Source: an uncultured Oscillospiraceae bacterium (lineage in GTDB: Bacteria > Bacillota > Clostridia > Oscillospirales > Oscillospiraceae). From it: a stretch of 64,000 nucleotides of DNA. The notes under the pieces are model-generated. The model saw nothing but the letters and a program-made list of their open reading frames with translations. It was not told the DNA's origin and did not search any database. The stretch lies in assembly GCA_947625045.1 (NCBI GenBank), contig CANQMW010000002.1, positions 1 through 64,000 on the forward strand, written 5' to 3'. Positions within the stretch are counted from its first letter, which is position 1; the number at the start of each line of letters is the position of its first letter. This document shows, one piece after another, positions 17,497-25,789 of this stretch. Made by a program: the position numbers and the translations under genes.

Positions 17497-18429
17497 ATGA
17501 AAAATCGTTGGTTTGCGAAAATAGCGGCGATCCTGTGCGCGAGCTGCCTTGCGATAGGCGTGATGAGCCAGACGATGTTCGCGCGGGACAGCGCCACCGC
17601 CCTGGCGGCGGAGGAGGATGCGCTCCCTGAGGCCACCTTCGTGGTCCTGGGAGACGAGACGGACCCCACCGCCGCGCCCACGGCCACTACGGATAACCGC
17701 CTGTCCGTCCCGGTGTATGTGGACGGGGCCCAGCGGGGCCAGTGCGCTATCCTGGACGGGGAGCCCTATATGGAGGTGCGGGACCTGTTCGCCGCCATCG
17801 GTCAGGATATCCAGCTCATCGACTACGGCAGTTCTATCTCCATGGCCATGGACGGCCTTTTGATGACGGCCCAGGAGGGCCAGCGCTGGTTCATGTGCAA
17901 CGACCGGTACCTCTATGTGCCCCACGGGGTGAAGACCCTGAACGGCACCGTGGCCCTGCCCATGGAGGAGCTGGTGAAGTGCGTGGGCCTCACCGCGTCC
18001 TGGGACAAGCTCCAGTGGCGCATCGACCTGTCCGCCGGCCCGGTGAAGCCGCTGGAACAGGGCAGCACATATTATAATGAGACGGACCTCTACTGGCTCA
18101 GCCGGCTCATCTACGCCATGGCGGCGGGGGAGAGCTTCGAGACCCAGGTGGCCGTGGGCAGCGTGTGCGTCAACCGCATGCACGACGACGCCTTTGCCGG
18201 CGAGAACGGCAACATCTATGAGGTGGTCTTCGCCAAGAACCAGTTCGACATGGTGACCAACGGCATGATATACGTGGAGCCGGATGACTCCGCCGTGCTG
18301 GCGGCCAAGCTGGCCCTGGAGGGCTGGGACCCCTCCGACGGCGCCACCTACGTCTCTGCCCGGGATATGGGCGCGGGCTATGAGTGCGTGGCGAAAATGG
18401 GGAAGCTTGAATTCTTCACAGCCGCTTGA
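17497..18429 (+). CDS. Secreted SleB-like cell wall hydrolase with altered active site
   Basis: The 310-residue protein has a signal peptide (residues 1-38), a middle region like a copper amine oxidase N-terminal domain (VPVYVDGAQRGQ, LDGEPYMEVRDLFAAIGQ), and a C-terminal Hydrolase_2 domain (about 195-305) with WLSRLIYAMAAGESFETQVAVGSVCVNRM. SleB enzymes are spore-cortex lytic transglycosylases. The family usually has YAEARGE or YGEARGE here, in which the first Glu is the catalytic acid; this protein has Met at that place. It may be inactive or use another residue. AAGGCGG lies before the ATG. Confidence 0.82.
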   Translation: MKNRWFAKIAAILCASCLAIGVMSQTMFARDSATALAAEEDALPEATFVVLGDETDPTAAPTATTDNRLSVPVYVDGAQRGQCAILDGEPYMEVRDLFAAIGQDIQLIDYGSSISMAMDGLLMTAQEGQRWFMCNDRYLYVPHGVKTLNGTVALPMEELVKCVGLTASWDKLQWRIDLSAGPVKPLEQGSTYYNETDLYWLSRLIYAMAAGESFETQVAVGSVCVNRMHDDAFAGENGNIYEVVFAKNQFDMVTNGMIYVEPDDSAVLAAKLALEGWDPSDGATYVSARDMGAGYECVAKMGKLEFFTAA

Positions 18430-18479
18430 TGGACTGGGGGCCATGTGGTATACTGGCCCTGGCGCAAAAATGAAAAAAC

Positions 18480-18510
18480 GGGACGCGCCGGAAGGCGCGT
18501 CCCTCTTTTT
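18480..18510 (+). terminator. Terminator after the SleB-like gene
   Basis: The stem GGGACGCGCC / GGCGCGTCCC with a GGAA loop is followed by TCTTTTT. It ends only 13 bases before the rsmG start, so rsmG is expressed by read-through or from a promoter close to TGGTATACT at about 18446. Confidence 0.85.
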
Positions 18511-18522
18511 GAGGAACAAGCT

Positions 18523-19227
18523 ATGGAAGACATCATCCGCCAGGGGCTGGCGGCCCTGGGTGTGCCGGCGGACGAGGCGCAGATCGGAGCCATGGCCCGG
18601 TACGGCGCGCTCCTTTTGAAGGCCAACGAGACAACGAACCTCACCGCCATCACCGACCCCGCCGCCGCGGCGCGGCTCCACTTTCTGGACAGCGCGGCCC
18701 TGGTGACCGTGGCGGAATTCGCCGGGAAACGGGTCATCGACGTGGGCTCCGGGGCGGGCTTTCCCGGGGTGCCCCTGCGCATCCTGACGCCGGACATGGA
18801 CCTGACATGTCTGGACAGCGTGGGGAAGAAGATGGACTTCGTCCGGGAGGCCTGCGGGGAACTGGGCCTTGCCGATGTGGAGTGCCTCTGGGGCCGGGCG
18901 GAGGAGATGCCCCAATTGCGGGAGCGGTTCGATATCGCCGTGAGCCGGGCGGTATCGGAGATGGTGATGCTCGCAGAGCTGTGCCTGCCCCTGGTGAAGC
19001 CGGGCGGCCTCTTCCTCGCCATGAAGGGCCCGGACTGCGGCGAGGAGGTCCAAAAGGCGGAGTTTGCCATCAAGGCCCTGGGGGGCCGGGTGCGGGAGAT
19101 ACGCCGCTACGATGTGCCCGGGGCGGACGCCGTCCACGCAGTGGTAGTGGTGGAAAAGATAAAGCCCACCCCGGCGCAGTACCCCCGCCGCTGGGCGCAG
19201 ATCAGGAAAAAGTCCCTGCTGGGATGA
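18523..19227 (+). CDS. rsmG: 16S rRNA (guanine(527)-N(7))-methyltransferase RsmG
   Basis: I start at 18523 (MEDIIRQGLAALG) with GAGG 10 bases upstream; the longer track ORF runs through the terminator. The 234-residue protein has NLTAITDP, HFLDSAAL and the SAM-binding motif VIDVGSGAGFPGVPL, all characteristic of RsmG/GidB. It methylates N7 of G527 in the 530 loop of 16S rRNA; loss of the enzyme gives low-level streptomycin resistance in other bacteria. The length is normal. Confidence 0.96.
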   Translation: MEDIIRQGLAALGVPADEAQIGAMARYGALLLKANETTNLTAITDPAAAARLHFLDSAALVTVAEFAGKRVIDVGSGAGFPGVPLRILTPDMDLTCLDSVGKKMDFVREACGELGLADVECLWGRAEEMPQLRERFDIAVSRAVSEMVMLAELCLPLVKPGGLFLAMKGPDCGEEVQKAEFAIKALGGRVREIRRYDVPGADAVHAVVVVEKIKPTPAQYPRRWAQIRKKSLLG

Positions 19228-19300
19228 GCGCGGGAAAAATCCTATTTTCCCTTAGCCCTTTTCCCCGGCCGGGCCGTATAAAGAGACAGGAAACAAACCG

Positions 19301-19316
19301 CCCCGCGGCCGCGGGG
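19301..19316 (+). promoter_or_regulatory. Perfect GC palindrome in the leader of the peptide genes
   Basis: CCCCGCGGCCGCGGGG is a 16-base perfect palindrome 22 bases before the first peptide start. It could be an RNA hairpin before the ribosome binding site or a protein-binding site. No clear promoter is visible; TATAAA at 19277 lacks a good -35. Confidence 0.5.
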
Positions 19317-19338
19317 CACGATGGAAAGGAGAACCACA

Positions 19339-19575
19339 ATGGATAACAAGGAAAACAAAAAGCCCGCCGAAGAGCTGACGGACGAGGCGCTGGACAAAGT
19401 GACGGGCGGCAGGAGAACTCCCGTCGCCGATTATTTCAGCATCAGGCAGATCGCCTGCGTATGCGGTCAACTCATACCCGTTGGAGATGCCACGGTCCTG
19501 ACCTGTCCCAAATGCCAGCATGTGTGGTATGAGGAAGTAAAAGACAAGAGCTGGCGTGACAGCCCCAATGTGTGA
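19339..19575 (+). CDS. Double-glycine leader peptide with Cys4 core
   Basis: I choose ATG 19339 because AAAGGAG lies 7 bases upstream; the track start at 19321 precedes that site. The 78-residue product has an acidic leader ending in EELTDEALDKVTGG, the form of class II bacteriocin-like or other GG-processed leaders. The 54-residue core has CVCGQ...TCPKCQHVWYEE, a four-cysteine arrangement that looks like a small zinc ribbon. A second GG-leader gene follows 40 bases later. No C39 peptidase, ABC exporter, lanthipeptide synthetase or YcaO gene is in the window. Whether it is a secreted peptide or another small protein is open. Confidence 0.65.
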   Translation: MDNKENKKPAEELTDEALDKVTGGRRTPVADYFSIRQIACVCGQLIPVGDATVLTCPKCQHVWYEEVKDKSWRDSPNV

Positions 19576-19615
19576 CGGGGCGATGACAGCCGATACCATA
19601 AAGGAGGAAGAGAAC

Positions 19616-19807
19616 ATGAGCGAAGAGAAAACCAAAAAAGAGGAAAAGACCCTGACCGACGAAGTGCTGGACGATGTTGCCGGCGGCGCCAATCTGGGCA
19701 TCCTCAGCACGCCCGGCATCCTGTCTCAGGGGGAGATAGACGACCTCGTGCAGAAGGTGACCGGCCCTGACGCCCCCAAGCCCAAGCTGACCTCCACCGT
19801 AGTGTAA
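19616..19807 (+). CDS. Second double-glycine leader peptide
   Basis: The start is 19616 with AAAGGAGG 10 bases upstream. The 63-residue product has the leader EKTLTDEVLDDVAGG, closely matching the preceding gene, followed by a different 39-residue core with no cysteine: ANLGILSTPGILSQGEIDDLV and a Pro/Lys/Thr-rich tail. The shared leader with unrelated cores is typical of precursor families that share one processing enzyme. The core segment LSQGEIDDLV resembles the N-terminal motif of FliM-type proteins, probably by chance. The function is unknown. Confidence 0.65.
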   Translation: MSEEKTKKEEKTLTDEVLDDVAGGANLGILSTPGILSQGEIDDLVQKVTGPDAPKPKLTSTVV

Positions 19808-19814
19808 CAAAACG

Positions 19815-19839
19815 CCCGCCGGAGCATCGCTCCGGCGGG
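19815..19839. terminator. Hairpin between the peptide genes and the XRE gene
   Basis: CCCGCCGGAG / CTCCGGCGGG with a 5-base loop lies between the convergent units. The T run is weak on the plus strand (ATCCGTTTATG) and on the minus strand it is followed by CGTTTTGTT, so it works best for the XRE gene. Confidence 0.7.
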
Positions 19840-19845
19840 ATCCGT

Positions 19846-20085
19846 TTATGGTTCCAGGCCGTCTTCGTCGAACAGAGGGGAATGGAAAAACTCCTCCAGC
19901 CCTATCCCCAGCCCCTGGCACAGCTCGTGGAGGATGCGAAGCTTCACAGAATCGTAGACGCAGTTGACGATGTTCCCGATGGTGGACTTGGGCACGCCGC
20001 TCTGCATGTAAAGCTGGTACTGGGTCATATCCCTCTCCCGCAGCAGTTCCGTCAGACGACGGCTCACCGCCTCGTTTAGCTGCAT
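19846..20085 (-). CDS. XRE-family helix-turn-helix regulator
   Basis: The 79-residue protein is a single Cro/CI-type HTH: MTQYQLYMQSGVPKSTIGNIVN, then a short C-terminal region ending in GIGLEEFFHSPLFDEDGLEP. The GLEEFF...PLF tail resembles that of the XRE protein at 49787, so they are one subfamily. AAGGA lies 10 bases before the ATG. It follows pcrA on the same strand and converges on the peptide genes; control of those genes is possible but unproved. Confidence 0.85.
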   Translation of the reverse strand: MQLNEAVSRRLTELLRERDMTQYQLYMQSGVPKSTIGNIVNCVYDSVKLRILHELCQGLGIGLEEFFHSPLFDEDGLEP

Positions 20086-20130
20086 CCCCTCACCGTCCTT
20101 GTGGCTGTACTACGGACATTATTGTTTGGC

Positions 20131-22569
20131 TCAGATCTTTTTCATATACCTTGCCGCGGCTTTGAGCATCAGGCGCTTGAGGCCGGCGGTGTCGAACTGT
20201 ATCTCCACCAGGTGGTCGCCGCCCATGGGCGTCATCTTCACGATGGTGCCGGCGTGGAAGGCGCTGTGCTCCACCCGGTCCCCCACATGGAAGCTGACGG
20301 CGGGCGCCGCATTTTTGGGCGCCGGGGGCGCGATGGTCTTCTTCCGGGTCTTCTGCCAGTCCCGGACCGCGGGCGCCGGGGGCGCGGCCCGCTTGGGGGC
20401 GGGGGCGGACCAGCCGGCGTCGGCCTCCGGCACGTCGTCGAAGTCGAACCAGGCGGAGGTCTTCAGGTCGGAATAAGGCCGGTCGATGTGCTCCGGCGGT
20501 ATCTCGTCCACGAAGCGGCTGACCCGGTGGGGGGCCGTCTGGCCGAAGACCATCCGCTGGCGGGCGCTGGTGAGGAAGAGCCTCTTTTTCGCCCGGGTGA
20601 TGGCAACGTAGGCGAGCCTGCGCTCCTCTTCCATCTGCTCCGACTCGCCGATGGCCTGCAGGGAGGGGAAGACCCCCTCCTCCATCCCCACCACGAACAC
20701 GGTGGGGAATTCCAGGCCCTTGGCGGAGTGGATGGTCATGAGGGTGACGGTGTTCTCGTCCAGGTCCACCGCCTGCAGGTCCGTATAGAGGCTCACCTCG
20801 TCCAGGAACCCGGCCAGGGTGTCGTCCCCGCTCTCCTTCACGTGGGTCACGATGAAGTTTTTAAGCTCCCGGACGTTCTCCAGCTTGTTGGCCGCCTCGT
20901 CGGTGCGGGCGGATTCCAGCATGGCGGCGTAGCCGGTCTTTTCCAGAAGCGCGTCATAGAGGGCCTCCAGGCCCTCGTTGCGGGCCGTGGCGGAAAGGCC
21001 GTTCATCATCTCCACGAAAGGCTTCAGTTTCCCCGCGCTCTTTGAAAGCTCCGGGAAGGCCTCGGCCATGGATATGACGGTGAACAGCGGCAGGCCGTTT
21101 TCCTCCGCGATGCCCCGGGCCCGCTCCACGGTGGTATTGCCGATGCCCCGGGCGGGGACGTTGATGATGCGGGAAAGACGCAGGTCATCCGCGGGGTTCA
21201 AAAGCACGAAGAAATAGGCCATCAGGTCCTTGATCTCCGCCCGCTCGAAGAAGGGATTGCCCTTCACGATGCGGGGGCGGATGCCGTGGCGCAGGAACGC
21301 CTGCTCCAGCGCCCGGGACTGGGCATTCAGGCGGTACAGCACCGCGTGGTCCCGGAGATTGTCCCCCCGGTCCACGGCCTGCAGGACCTGCCGCACCACG
21401 TACTGGGCCTCGTCGTCCTCGTTTTTCGCCACGTACAGGGTGATGCGCTCCCCATCCCCGGCGTCGGTCCAGAGCTTCTTGCCCTTCCGGCCCTTGTTGT
21501 TGGCCACCACCGCGTTGGCGGCGTCCAGGATGTGGGCGGTGGAGCGGTAGTTCTGTTCCAGGCGGATGACCCGGGCGCGGTCGTACTGGTCCTCAAAGGA
21601 CAGGATGTTCTCGATGGTGGCGCCCCGGAAGGCATAGATGGACTGGTCATCGTCGCCCACCACGCATATGTTCTGGTGGCCTCCCGCCAGGAGCGTGGCC
21701 ATCATGTACTGGAGGTTGTTGGTGTCCTGGTACTCGTCGATGAGCACGTATTTGAACTTGCGCTGGTACCGCTCCCGGGCCTCGGGGAATTCCCGCAGGA
21801 TGCGCACGGTGTTGTAAAGAAGGCCGTCGAAGTCCATGGCCCCGGCCTCCATCAGCCGCTTGGCATAGGCCTCGTAGAGCTTCGCCGCCCCCTGCATGCG
21901 AAAGTCCCCGGACTTCTCCGCCGCCTGGGCGAACATGGCCGGGGTCTGCATCCGGTCCCGGGCCTTGTCGAAGCAATGGGCCGCCCACCGGGGCGGATAC
22001 ACCTTCTCATCCATGTTCTCGTCCTTGAGGATGCGCTTGATGACCGCGATGCGGTCCGCCTCGTCGTAGATGGTGAAGCTGTCGGGATAGCCCAGAAGGG
22101 GGGCTTCTTTCCGCAATATACGCACGCAGGCGGAGTGGAAGGTGCGGGCCCACACGTCTTCCGCCGCTTCGCCCAGCATGGCGTTCAGGCGGTCCTTGAG
22201 CTCCCCGGCGGCCTTGTTGGTGAAGGTGATGGCGAGGATCTGCCAGGGCGCCACCGGGTCCAGCGCCGCGGCTTCCTCCGCCTCCCGTTTGAGGCTCTCG
22301 TCCCCCGCCAGATACCGGCGCATGACGTCCAGCTTCTCCCCGTCCGCGTCGGGGGGAAGCTGGTCACTGTCGGAGGCCCGGCCGTATTTCATGAGGTTGG
22401 CGATGCGGTTGATGAGCACCGTGGTCTTGCCGCTGCCGGCCCCGGCCAGTATGAGCAGGGGCCCCTCCGTGGTCATGACGGCCTCCTTCTGTTTCGCGTT
22501 CAGCCGGGGGAAGTTCTTCGCGATGACCTTCCGCCGGGCGTCTATGTAGTTTTTCGTAAAATCGTCCAT
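20131..22569 (-). CDS. pcrA: ATP-dependent DNA helicase PcrA/UvrD
   Basis: The 812-residue superfamily 1 helicase has the Walker A motif LAGAGSGKTTVLINR, ITFTNKAAGELKDRL, the Walker B VLIDEYQDTNNLQY, QNYRSTAHILDAAN and TIHSAKGLEFPTVFVVGMEEG. A C-terminal Tudor-like region (HVGDRVEHSAFHAGTIVKM) is typical of PcrA, which binds RNA polymerase and works in replication restart and excision repair. I start at MDDFTKNY (22569) rather than the track start at 22596. A TATACT box lies 6 bases before this ATG, which suggests a leaderless message. Confidence 0.95.
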   Translation of the reverse strand: MDDFTKNYIDARRKVIAKNFPRLNAKQKEAVMTTEGPLLILAGAGSGKTTVLINRIANLMKYGRASDSDQLPPDADGEKLDVMRRYLAGDESLKREAEEAAALDPVAPWQILAITFTNKAAGELKDRLNAMLGEAAEDVWARTFHSACVRILRKEAPLLGYPDSFTIYDEADRIAVIKRILKDENMDEKVYPPRWAAHCFDKARDRMQTPAMFAQAAEKSGDFRMQGAAKLYEAYAKRLMEAGAMDFDGLLYNTVRILREFPEARERYQRKFKYVLIDEYQDTNNLQYMMATLLAGGHQNICVVGDDDQSIYAFRGATIENILSFEDQYDRARVIRLEQNYRSTAHILDAANAVVANNKGRKGKKLWTDAGDGERITLYVAKNEDDEAQYVVRQVLQAVDRGDNLRDHAVLYRLNAQSRALEQAFLRHGIRPRIVKGNPFFERAEIKDLMAYFFVLLNPADDLRLSRIINVPARGIGNTTVERARGIAEENGLPLFTVISMAEAFPELSKSAGKLKPFVEMMNGLSATARNEGLEALYDALLEKTGYAAMLESARTDEAANKLENVRELKNFIVTHVKESGDDTLAGFLDEVSLYTDLQAVDLDENTVTLMTIHSAKGLEFPTVFVVGMEEGVFPSLQAIGESEQMEEERRLAYVAITRAKKRLFLTSARQRMVFGQTAPHRVSRFVDEIPPEHIDRPYSDLKTSAWFDFDDVPEADAGWSAPAPKRAAPPAPAVRDWQKTRKKTIAPPAPKNAAPAVSFHVGDRVEHSAFHAGTIVKMTPMGGDHLVEIQFDTAGLKRLMLKAAARYMKKI

Positions 22570-22575
22570 GGGGAG

Positions 22576-22581
22576 AGTATA
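22576..22581 (-). promoter_or_regulatory. Extended -10 box immediately before pcrA
   Basis: On the minus strand TGCTATACT ends 6 bases before the pcrA ATG, so transcription would begin at or next to the start codon. No good Shine-Dalgarno sequence is present, and the -35 is weak, which fits an extended -10 promoter. Confidence 0.55.
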
Positions 22582-22688
22582 GCACACATAGGGCACTTTT
22601 GGCTATGCCCTATTTGCATTGTTCCGCCGGGATGTGTATAATCGTCTCGGCGGCCATGAGCCGCCGGATATCCGCGAGGGGGTGCGTC

Positions 22689-24260
22689 ATGGCACAGGAA
22701 TACGGCCAGGAGCAGATGGACCGGCTGGTCAAAGAGTTTTGTAAGGTCTATCAGGGCTCCCAGCGGGAGCATCCAGGCGATTACGCTGCCTGCGACGCCT
22801 TCATCGCCGCCGCGCCGGAGGCTTGCCGGCCCGAGCTGCACGCCCAGCTTTTCACGCTGGCGTCGTTTGAGCTGGCCGCCGGATATCTGCGGTACGGGAC
22901 GGACAAAAACTTCCGGACGCTGCGGGCAACGCCCGTCTACGCCAAGTTTGAGAGCGAGCTGGCTCTTATGAGCCGGGACGACAAGTATTACGAATTGTAC
23001 TGTATCTGGGCGGAGGTCCTCCGGGGCGGAGCGGCCCACATCCTGCCCCGGCTCACTGTCTGGCTGGGCGCAGAGCTGAAAAGGGCCCGGAAAAAGGATA
23101 TGCCGTTCCTTAGCACGGAACTCATCGACCTGCTGGTCACGCCCCTGAAGGAGGGCGTGCCGGGCATGTGGACGGCCATCGGGGAGCTGATGCGGGAGGG
23201 CGGCGCGGAAAAGGGCCTGGCGGAGCTGTGCTTCGCCCTGGAAAAGTTCTATTACAGCGCCGATGACGACGAGGTCGTAAACGCCCTGCAGGCCGCTCTG
23301 CGGGAGAACGACAGCCTGCACCCGGCCCGGGAGCTGCTGGCCGATATCTATTGCGGCATGAAGCTGTGGTCCAACGCCCTGGCCTGCTATGAGCGGCTGG
23401 AGGACGACGGCGCCCTGGGACAGCTCTTTTTTGCGGACGACGACCTGTTCTGGATGGCCTGGTGCTATGACAAGCGAAGGGAATACGCCCAGTCGGAGAC
23501 CTATTACCGCCGGGTCCTGGAGGCCTGGCCGGAAAAGCCCTTTGTGCTGAATAATCTGGGCTACAGCCTTTACCGGCAGAAAAAATACGCCGAGGCCAAG
23601 GAGATCTTTCAGCGCTGCATCCGGGAGGACCGGGACGCCCGCGTCGCGGCCAACAACCTGGTCCGCACCCTGCTGGCTATGGGCGACGGGTCCGGAGCCC
23701 GGGAGTTCATCGCCAACAGCGGCTTTCACGTCTACAAAGGCCTGGCCGCCCGGGCGGAGCACGCTCCCGACCACGTTCCGGCGCCGCCGCCGGAGCCGGA
23801 GACGGAGGATGAGCCGTCCGAACCTGCCGAGGCGGCGCAGCCCCGGAACATCGGCGTCAAAAAGCAGCAGTTCTCCAGCGAAAAGCTGCTGGAGGACGAG
23901 CTGGTGGCCCGCATCGAGGCGGGCGTCCCCACCTTCGGCATGTCCCTGCGCGTATACAGAAAGCGGGGCGTCTACGGCCGTCAGTTCGTGCTCCCCAGCG
24001 GCCGCATGGACATCCTGGCCCAGGACGACCGAGGCGATCTTTACATCATCGAGCTGAAAAAGGACGCGGGTTATGACGACGCGTACCGGCAGACCCGGGA
24101 ATACATCGACTGGGCCGAACAGCATCTTGCGTCGGACGGCCAGAGGGTCTTCGGCATCATCTGCCTCAACAGTCCCCCGCCGAAGCTATTGCAGAAGGTC
24201 AGAGAGGATCCGCAGATGCGGCTTTTTGAGTACGCCATTTCCTACAGGGAGATCAAATAA
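22689..24260 (+). CDS. TPR protein with C-terminal NucS/DUF91 endonuclease-like domain
   Basis: I start at 22689, after GAGGGGG. The 523-residue protein has a helical N-terminal region, tetratricopeptide-like repeats over about residues 200-340 (WCYDKRREYAQSETYYRRVL, NNLGYSLYRQKKYAEAKEIFQR), a Pro/Glu linker, and a C-terminal PD-(D/E)XK domain with GRMDILAQDDRGDLYIIELKK and GYDDAYRQTREYIDW. The D...ELKK pair is the nuclease core of the NucS/DUF91 fold. Such domains can cut branched or mismatched DNA or serve as defence effectors. Joined to TPR repeats, a regulated nuclease is plausible. The gene is divergent from pcrA. Confidence 0.8.
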   Translation: MAQEYGQEQMDRLVKEFCKVYQGSQREHPGDYAACDAFIAAAPEACRPELHAQLFTLASFELAAGYLRYGTDKNFRTLRATPVYAKFESELALMSRDDKYYELYCIWAEVLRGGAAHILPRLTVWLGAELKRARKKDMPFLSTELIDLLVTPLKEGVPGMWTAIGELMREGGAEKGLAELCFALEKFYYSADDDEVVNALQAALRENDSLHPARELLADIYCGMKLWSNALACYERLEDDGALGQLFFADDDLFWMAWCYDKRREYAQSETYYRRVLEAWPEKPFVLNNLGYSLYRQKKYAEAKEIFQRCIREDRDARVAANNLVRTLLAMGDGSGAREFIANSGFHVYKGLAARAEHAPDHVPAPPPEPETEDEPSEPAEAAQPRNIGVKKQQFSSEKLLEDELVARIEAGVPTFGMSLRVYRKRGVYGRQFVLPSGRMDILAQDDRGDLYIIELKKDAGYDDAYRQTREYIDWAEQHLASDGQRVFGIICLNSPPPKLLQKVREDPQMRLFEYAISYREIK

Positions 24261-24273
24261 AACATACCCGGGC

Positions 24274-24302
24274 TTGATATTTCAGATCCGGGTCATTATA
24301 AT
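24274..24302 (+). promoter_or_regulatory. Promoter for the MATE transporter gene
   Basis: TTGATA is followed after 17 bases by TATAAT, close to the housekeeping consensus, about 30 bases before the start codon. Confidence 0.75.
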
Positions 24303-24330
24303 GGGCGGAGATTTGAGAGGAGGCGGCGTC

Positions 24331-25659
24331 ATGTTCACAAAAAAAGAGATACGGGCGCTGCTGTGGCCCCTTATATTGGAGCAGGTCCTCACCGGGCTCA
24401 TGGGCGTGGCGGACACGTTCATGGTGTCCAACGTGGGCGAGGCGGCCATCTCCGGGGTGGCGCTGGTGGACTCGCTGAATATGCTCATCGTCTACTTCTT
24501 CTCCGCCCTGGCCGCCGGCGGCACCATCGTCTGCTCCCAGTACATCGGCCAGGACGACAAGCTCCAGGCCAACCGGGCCTCCGCCCAGGTGCTGAGCGCG
24601 TCCTTCGGCCTGTCCATGGCCTGCTGCCTGGTGCTGGCGCCCCTGCGCCGGCCAGTGCTAGGGCTCATCTTCGGCACAGTGGAGCCCGCGGTCATGGATT
24701 CGGCAGACGTGTACCTGCTGGTGACGGCGTTAAGCTACCCCTTCCTGGCCCTCTATACCGCCAGCGCGGCCCTGTTCCGGGCCACCGGCGACTCCCGCCG
24801 GCCCATGATCGTGGCCCTGGTGGCGGATCTCTTGAACATCATCGGCAACGCCATCCTCATCTTCGGCTGCGGCATGGGGGTGCTGGGGGCGGCATTGGCG
24901 ACGCTGGCAAGCCGCATCGTCAGCGCCGCGGTGATGCTCCGGTTCCAGGCCCGGCCCGGGCAGGTCATTTCTCTCGGCAAACTGAGCTCTTTCCGGCCCG
25001 ACGGGACCATGCTCCGGCGCATCCTGCGCCTGGGCATCCCCTCCGCCATCGAAAACGGCATGTTCCAGTTCGGCAAGCTGGTGGTCCAGTCCACGGTGTC
25101 CGTGCTGGGCACCACGGCCATCGCCTCCCAGGCCATCATCGCGGTCATGGACTCCTGCTGCGGCATGCCCGGCCAGGCCATCGGCATCGGCCTTCTCACT
25201 GTGGCGGGCCAGTGCATGGGCCGGGGCCGGCCCGACGAGGCCAAAAAGTACATGATATACTTCACGAAGATCTCCACCGTAATGGTGCTCATCTCCGGCA
25301 GTATCATCAGCGCCGGGGCGCCGCTCATAACGAAGCTCACGGCCCTCACCCCCGAGGGCCGGGCGCTGACCTGCCAGATCACCTGGTTCGTGTCCGCCAT
25401 GCGGCTCATCCTCTGGCCCATGGCCTTCACCCTGCCCAACGGCCTGCGGGCCGCGGGGGACGTGTCCTTCACCATGTGGGTGGGCACTGTCAGCATGTGG
25501 ACGCTGCGGGTGGGCCTTTCCTGGTACCTGTGCCGGTACACCGGCGTGGGCCTCTGGGGCATATGGTTCGGCTGGTGCGCCGACTGGGTGCTCCGGGGCG
25601 CCTGCTTCGTGTGGCGGCTTAAGTCCAACAAGTGGCAGGACCACAATGTACTGGCATAA
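24331..25659 (+). CDS. MATE family multidrug/cation exporter
   Basis: I start at 24331 (MFTKKEIRALLWPL), with GAGAGGAGG 8 bases upstream. The 442-residue protein has 12 predicted membrane helices in two MATE half-repeats: LILEQVLTGLMGVADTFMVSNVG and SAIENGMFQFGKLVVQSTVSVLG. MATE transporters exchange drugs or metabolites for Na+ or H+. The substrate cannot be read from sequence. It has its own promoter and terminator. Confidence 0.93.
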   Translation: MFTKKEIRALLWPLILEQVLTGLMGVADTFMVSNVGEAAISGVALVDSLNMLIVYFFSALAAGGTIVCSQYIGQDDKLQANRASAQVLSASFGLSMACCLVLAPLRRPVLGLIFGTVEPAVMDSADVYLLVTALSYPFLALYTASAALFRATGDSRRPMIVALVADLLNIIGNAILIFGCGMGVLGAALATLASRIVSAAVMLRFQARPGQVISLGKLSSFRPDGTMLRRILRLGIPSAIENGMFQFGKLVVQSTVSVLGTTAIASQAIIAVMDSCCGMPGQAIGIGLLTVAGQCMGRGRPDEAKKYMIYFTKISTVMVLISGSIISAGAPLITKLTALTPEGRALTCQITWFVSAMRLILWPMAFTLPNGLRAAGDVSFTMWVGTVSMWTLRVGLSWYLCRYTGVGLWGIWFGWCADWVLRGACFVWRLKSNKWQDHNVLA

Positions 25660-25670
25660 AGAAAAGAGCC

Positions 25671-25710
25671 GCGGGAAGATGTTTTTTGCAGGACATCTTC
25701 CCCGCTTTTT
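25671..25710 (+). terminator. Terminator after the MATE gene
   Basis: GCGGGAAGATG pairs with CATCTTCCCCGC (one bulged C) and is followed by TTTTT. Confidence 0.8.
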
Positions 25711-25742
25711 GCGATGATCTATTTCGCGATTTTGAAAAAATG

Positions 25743-25770
25743 TTGATTTTGCGAAACAGAGTGGTATAAT
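25743..25770 (+). promoter_or_regulatory. Promoter of the AAA-DUF4143 gene
   Basis: TTGATT and TATAAT are 16 bases apart, within an AT-rich leader about 20 bases before the GTG start. Confidence 0.65.
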
Positions 25771-25789
25771 CCTATTGAGGTGATATGCG

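Noticed and set aside
19616-19807. FliM/FliN-like motif LSQGEIDDLV in the second GG peptide
   Set aside because: Only about ten residues match, no flagellar genes are nearby, and the match may be chance.
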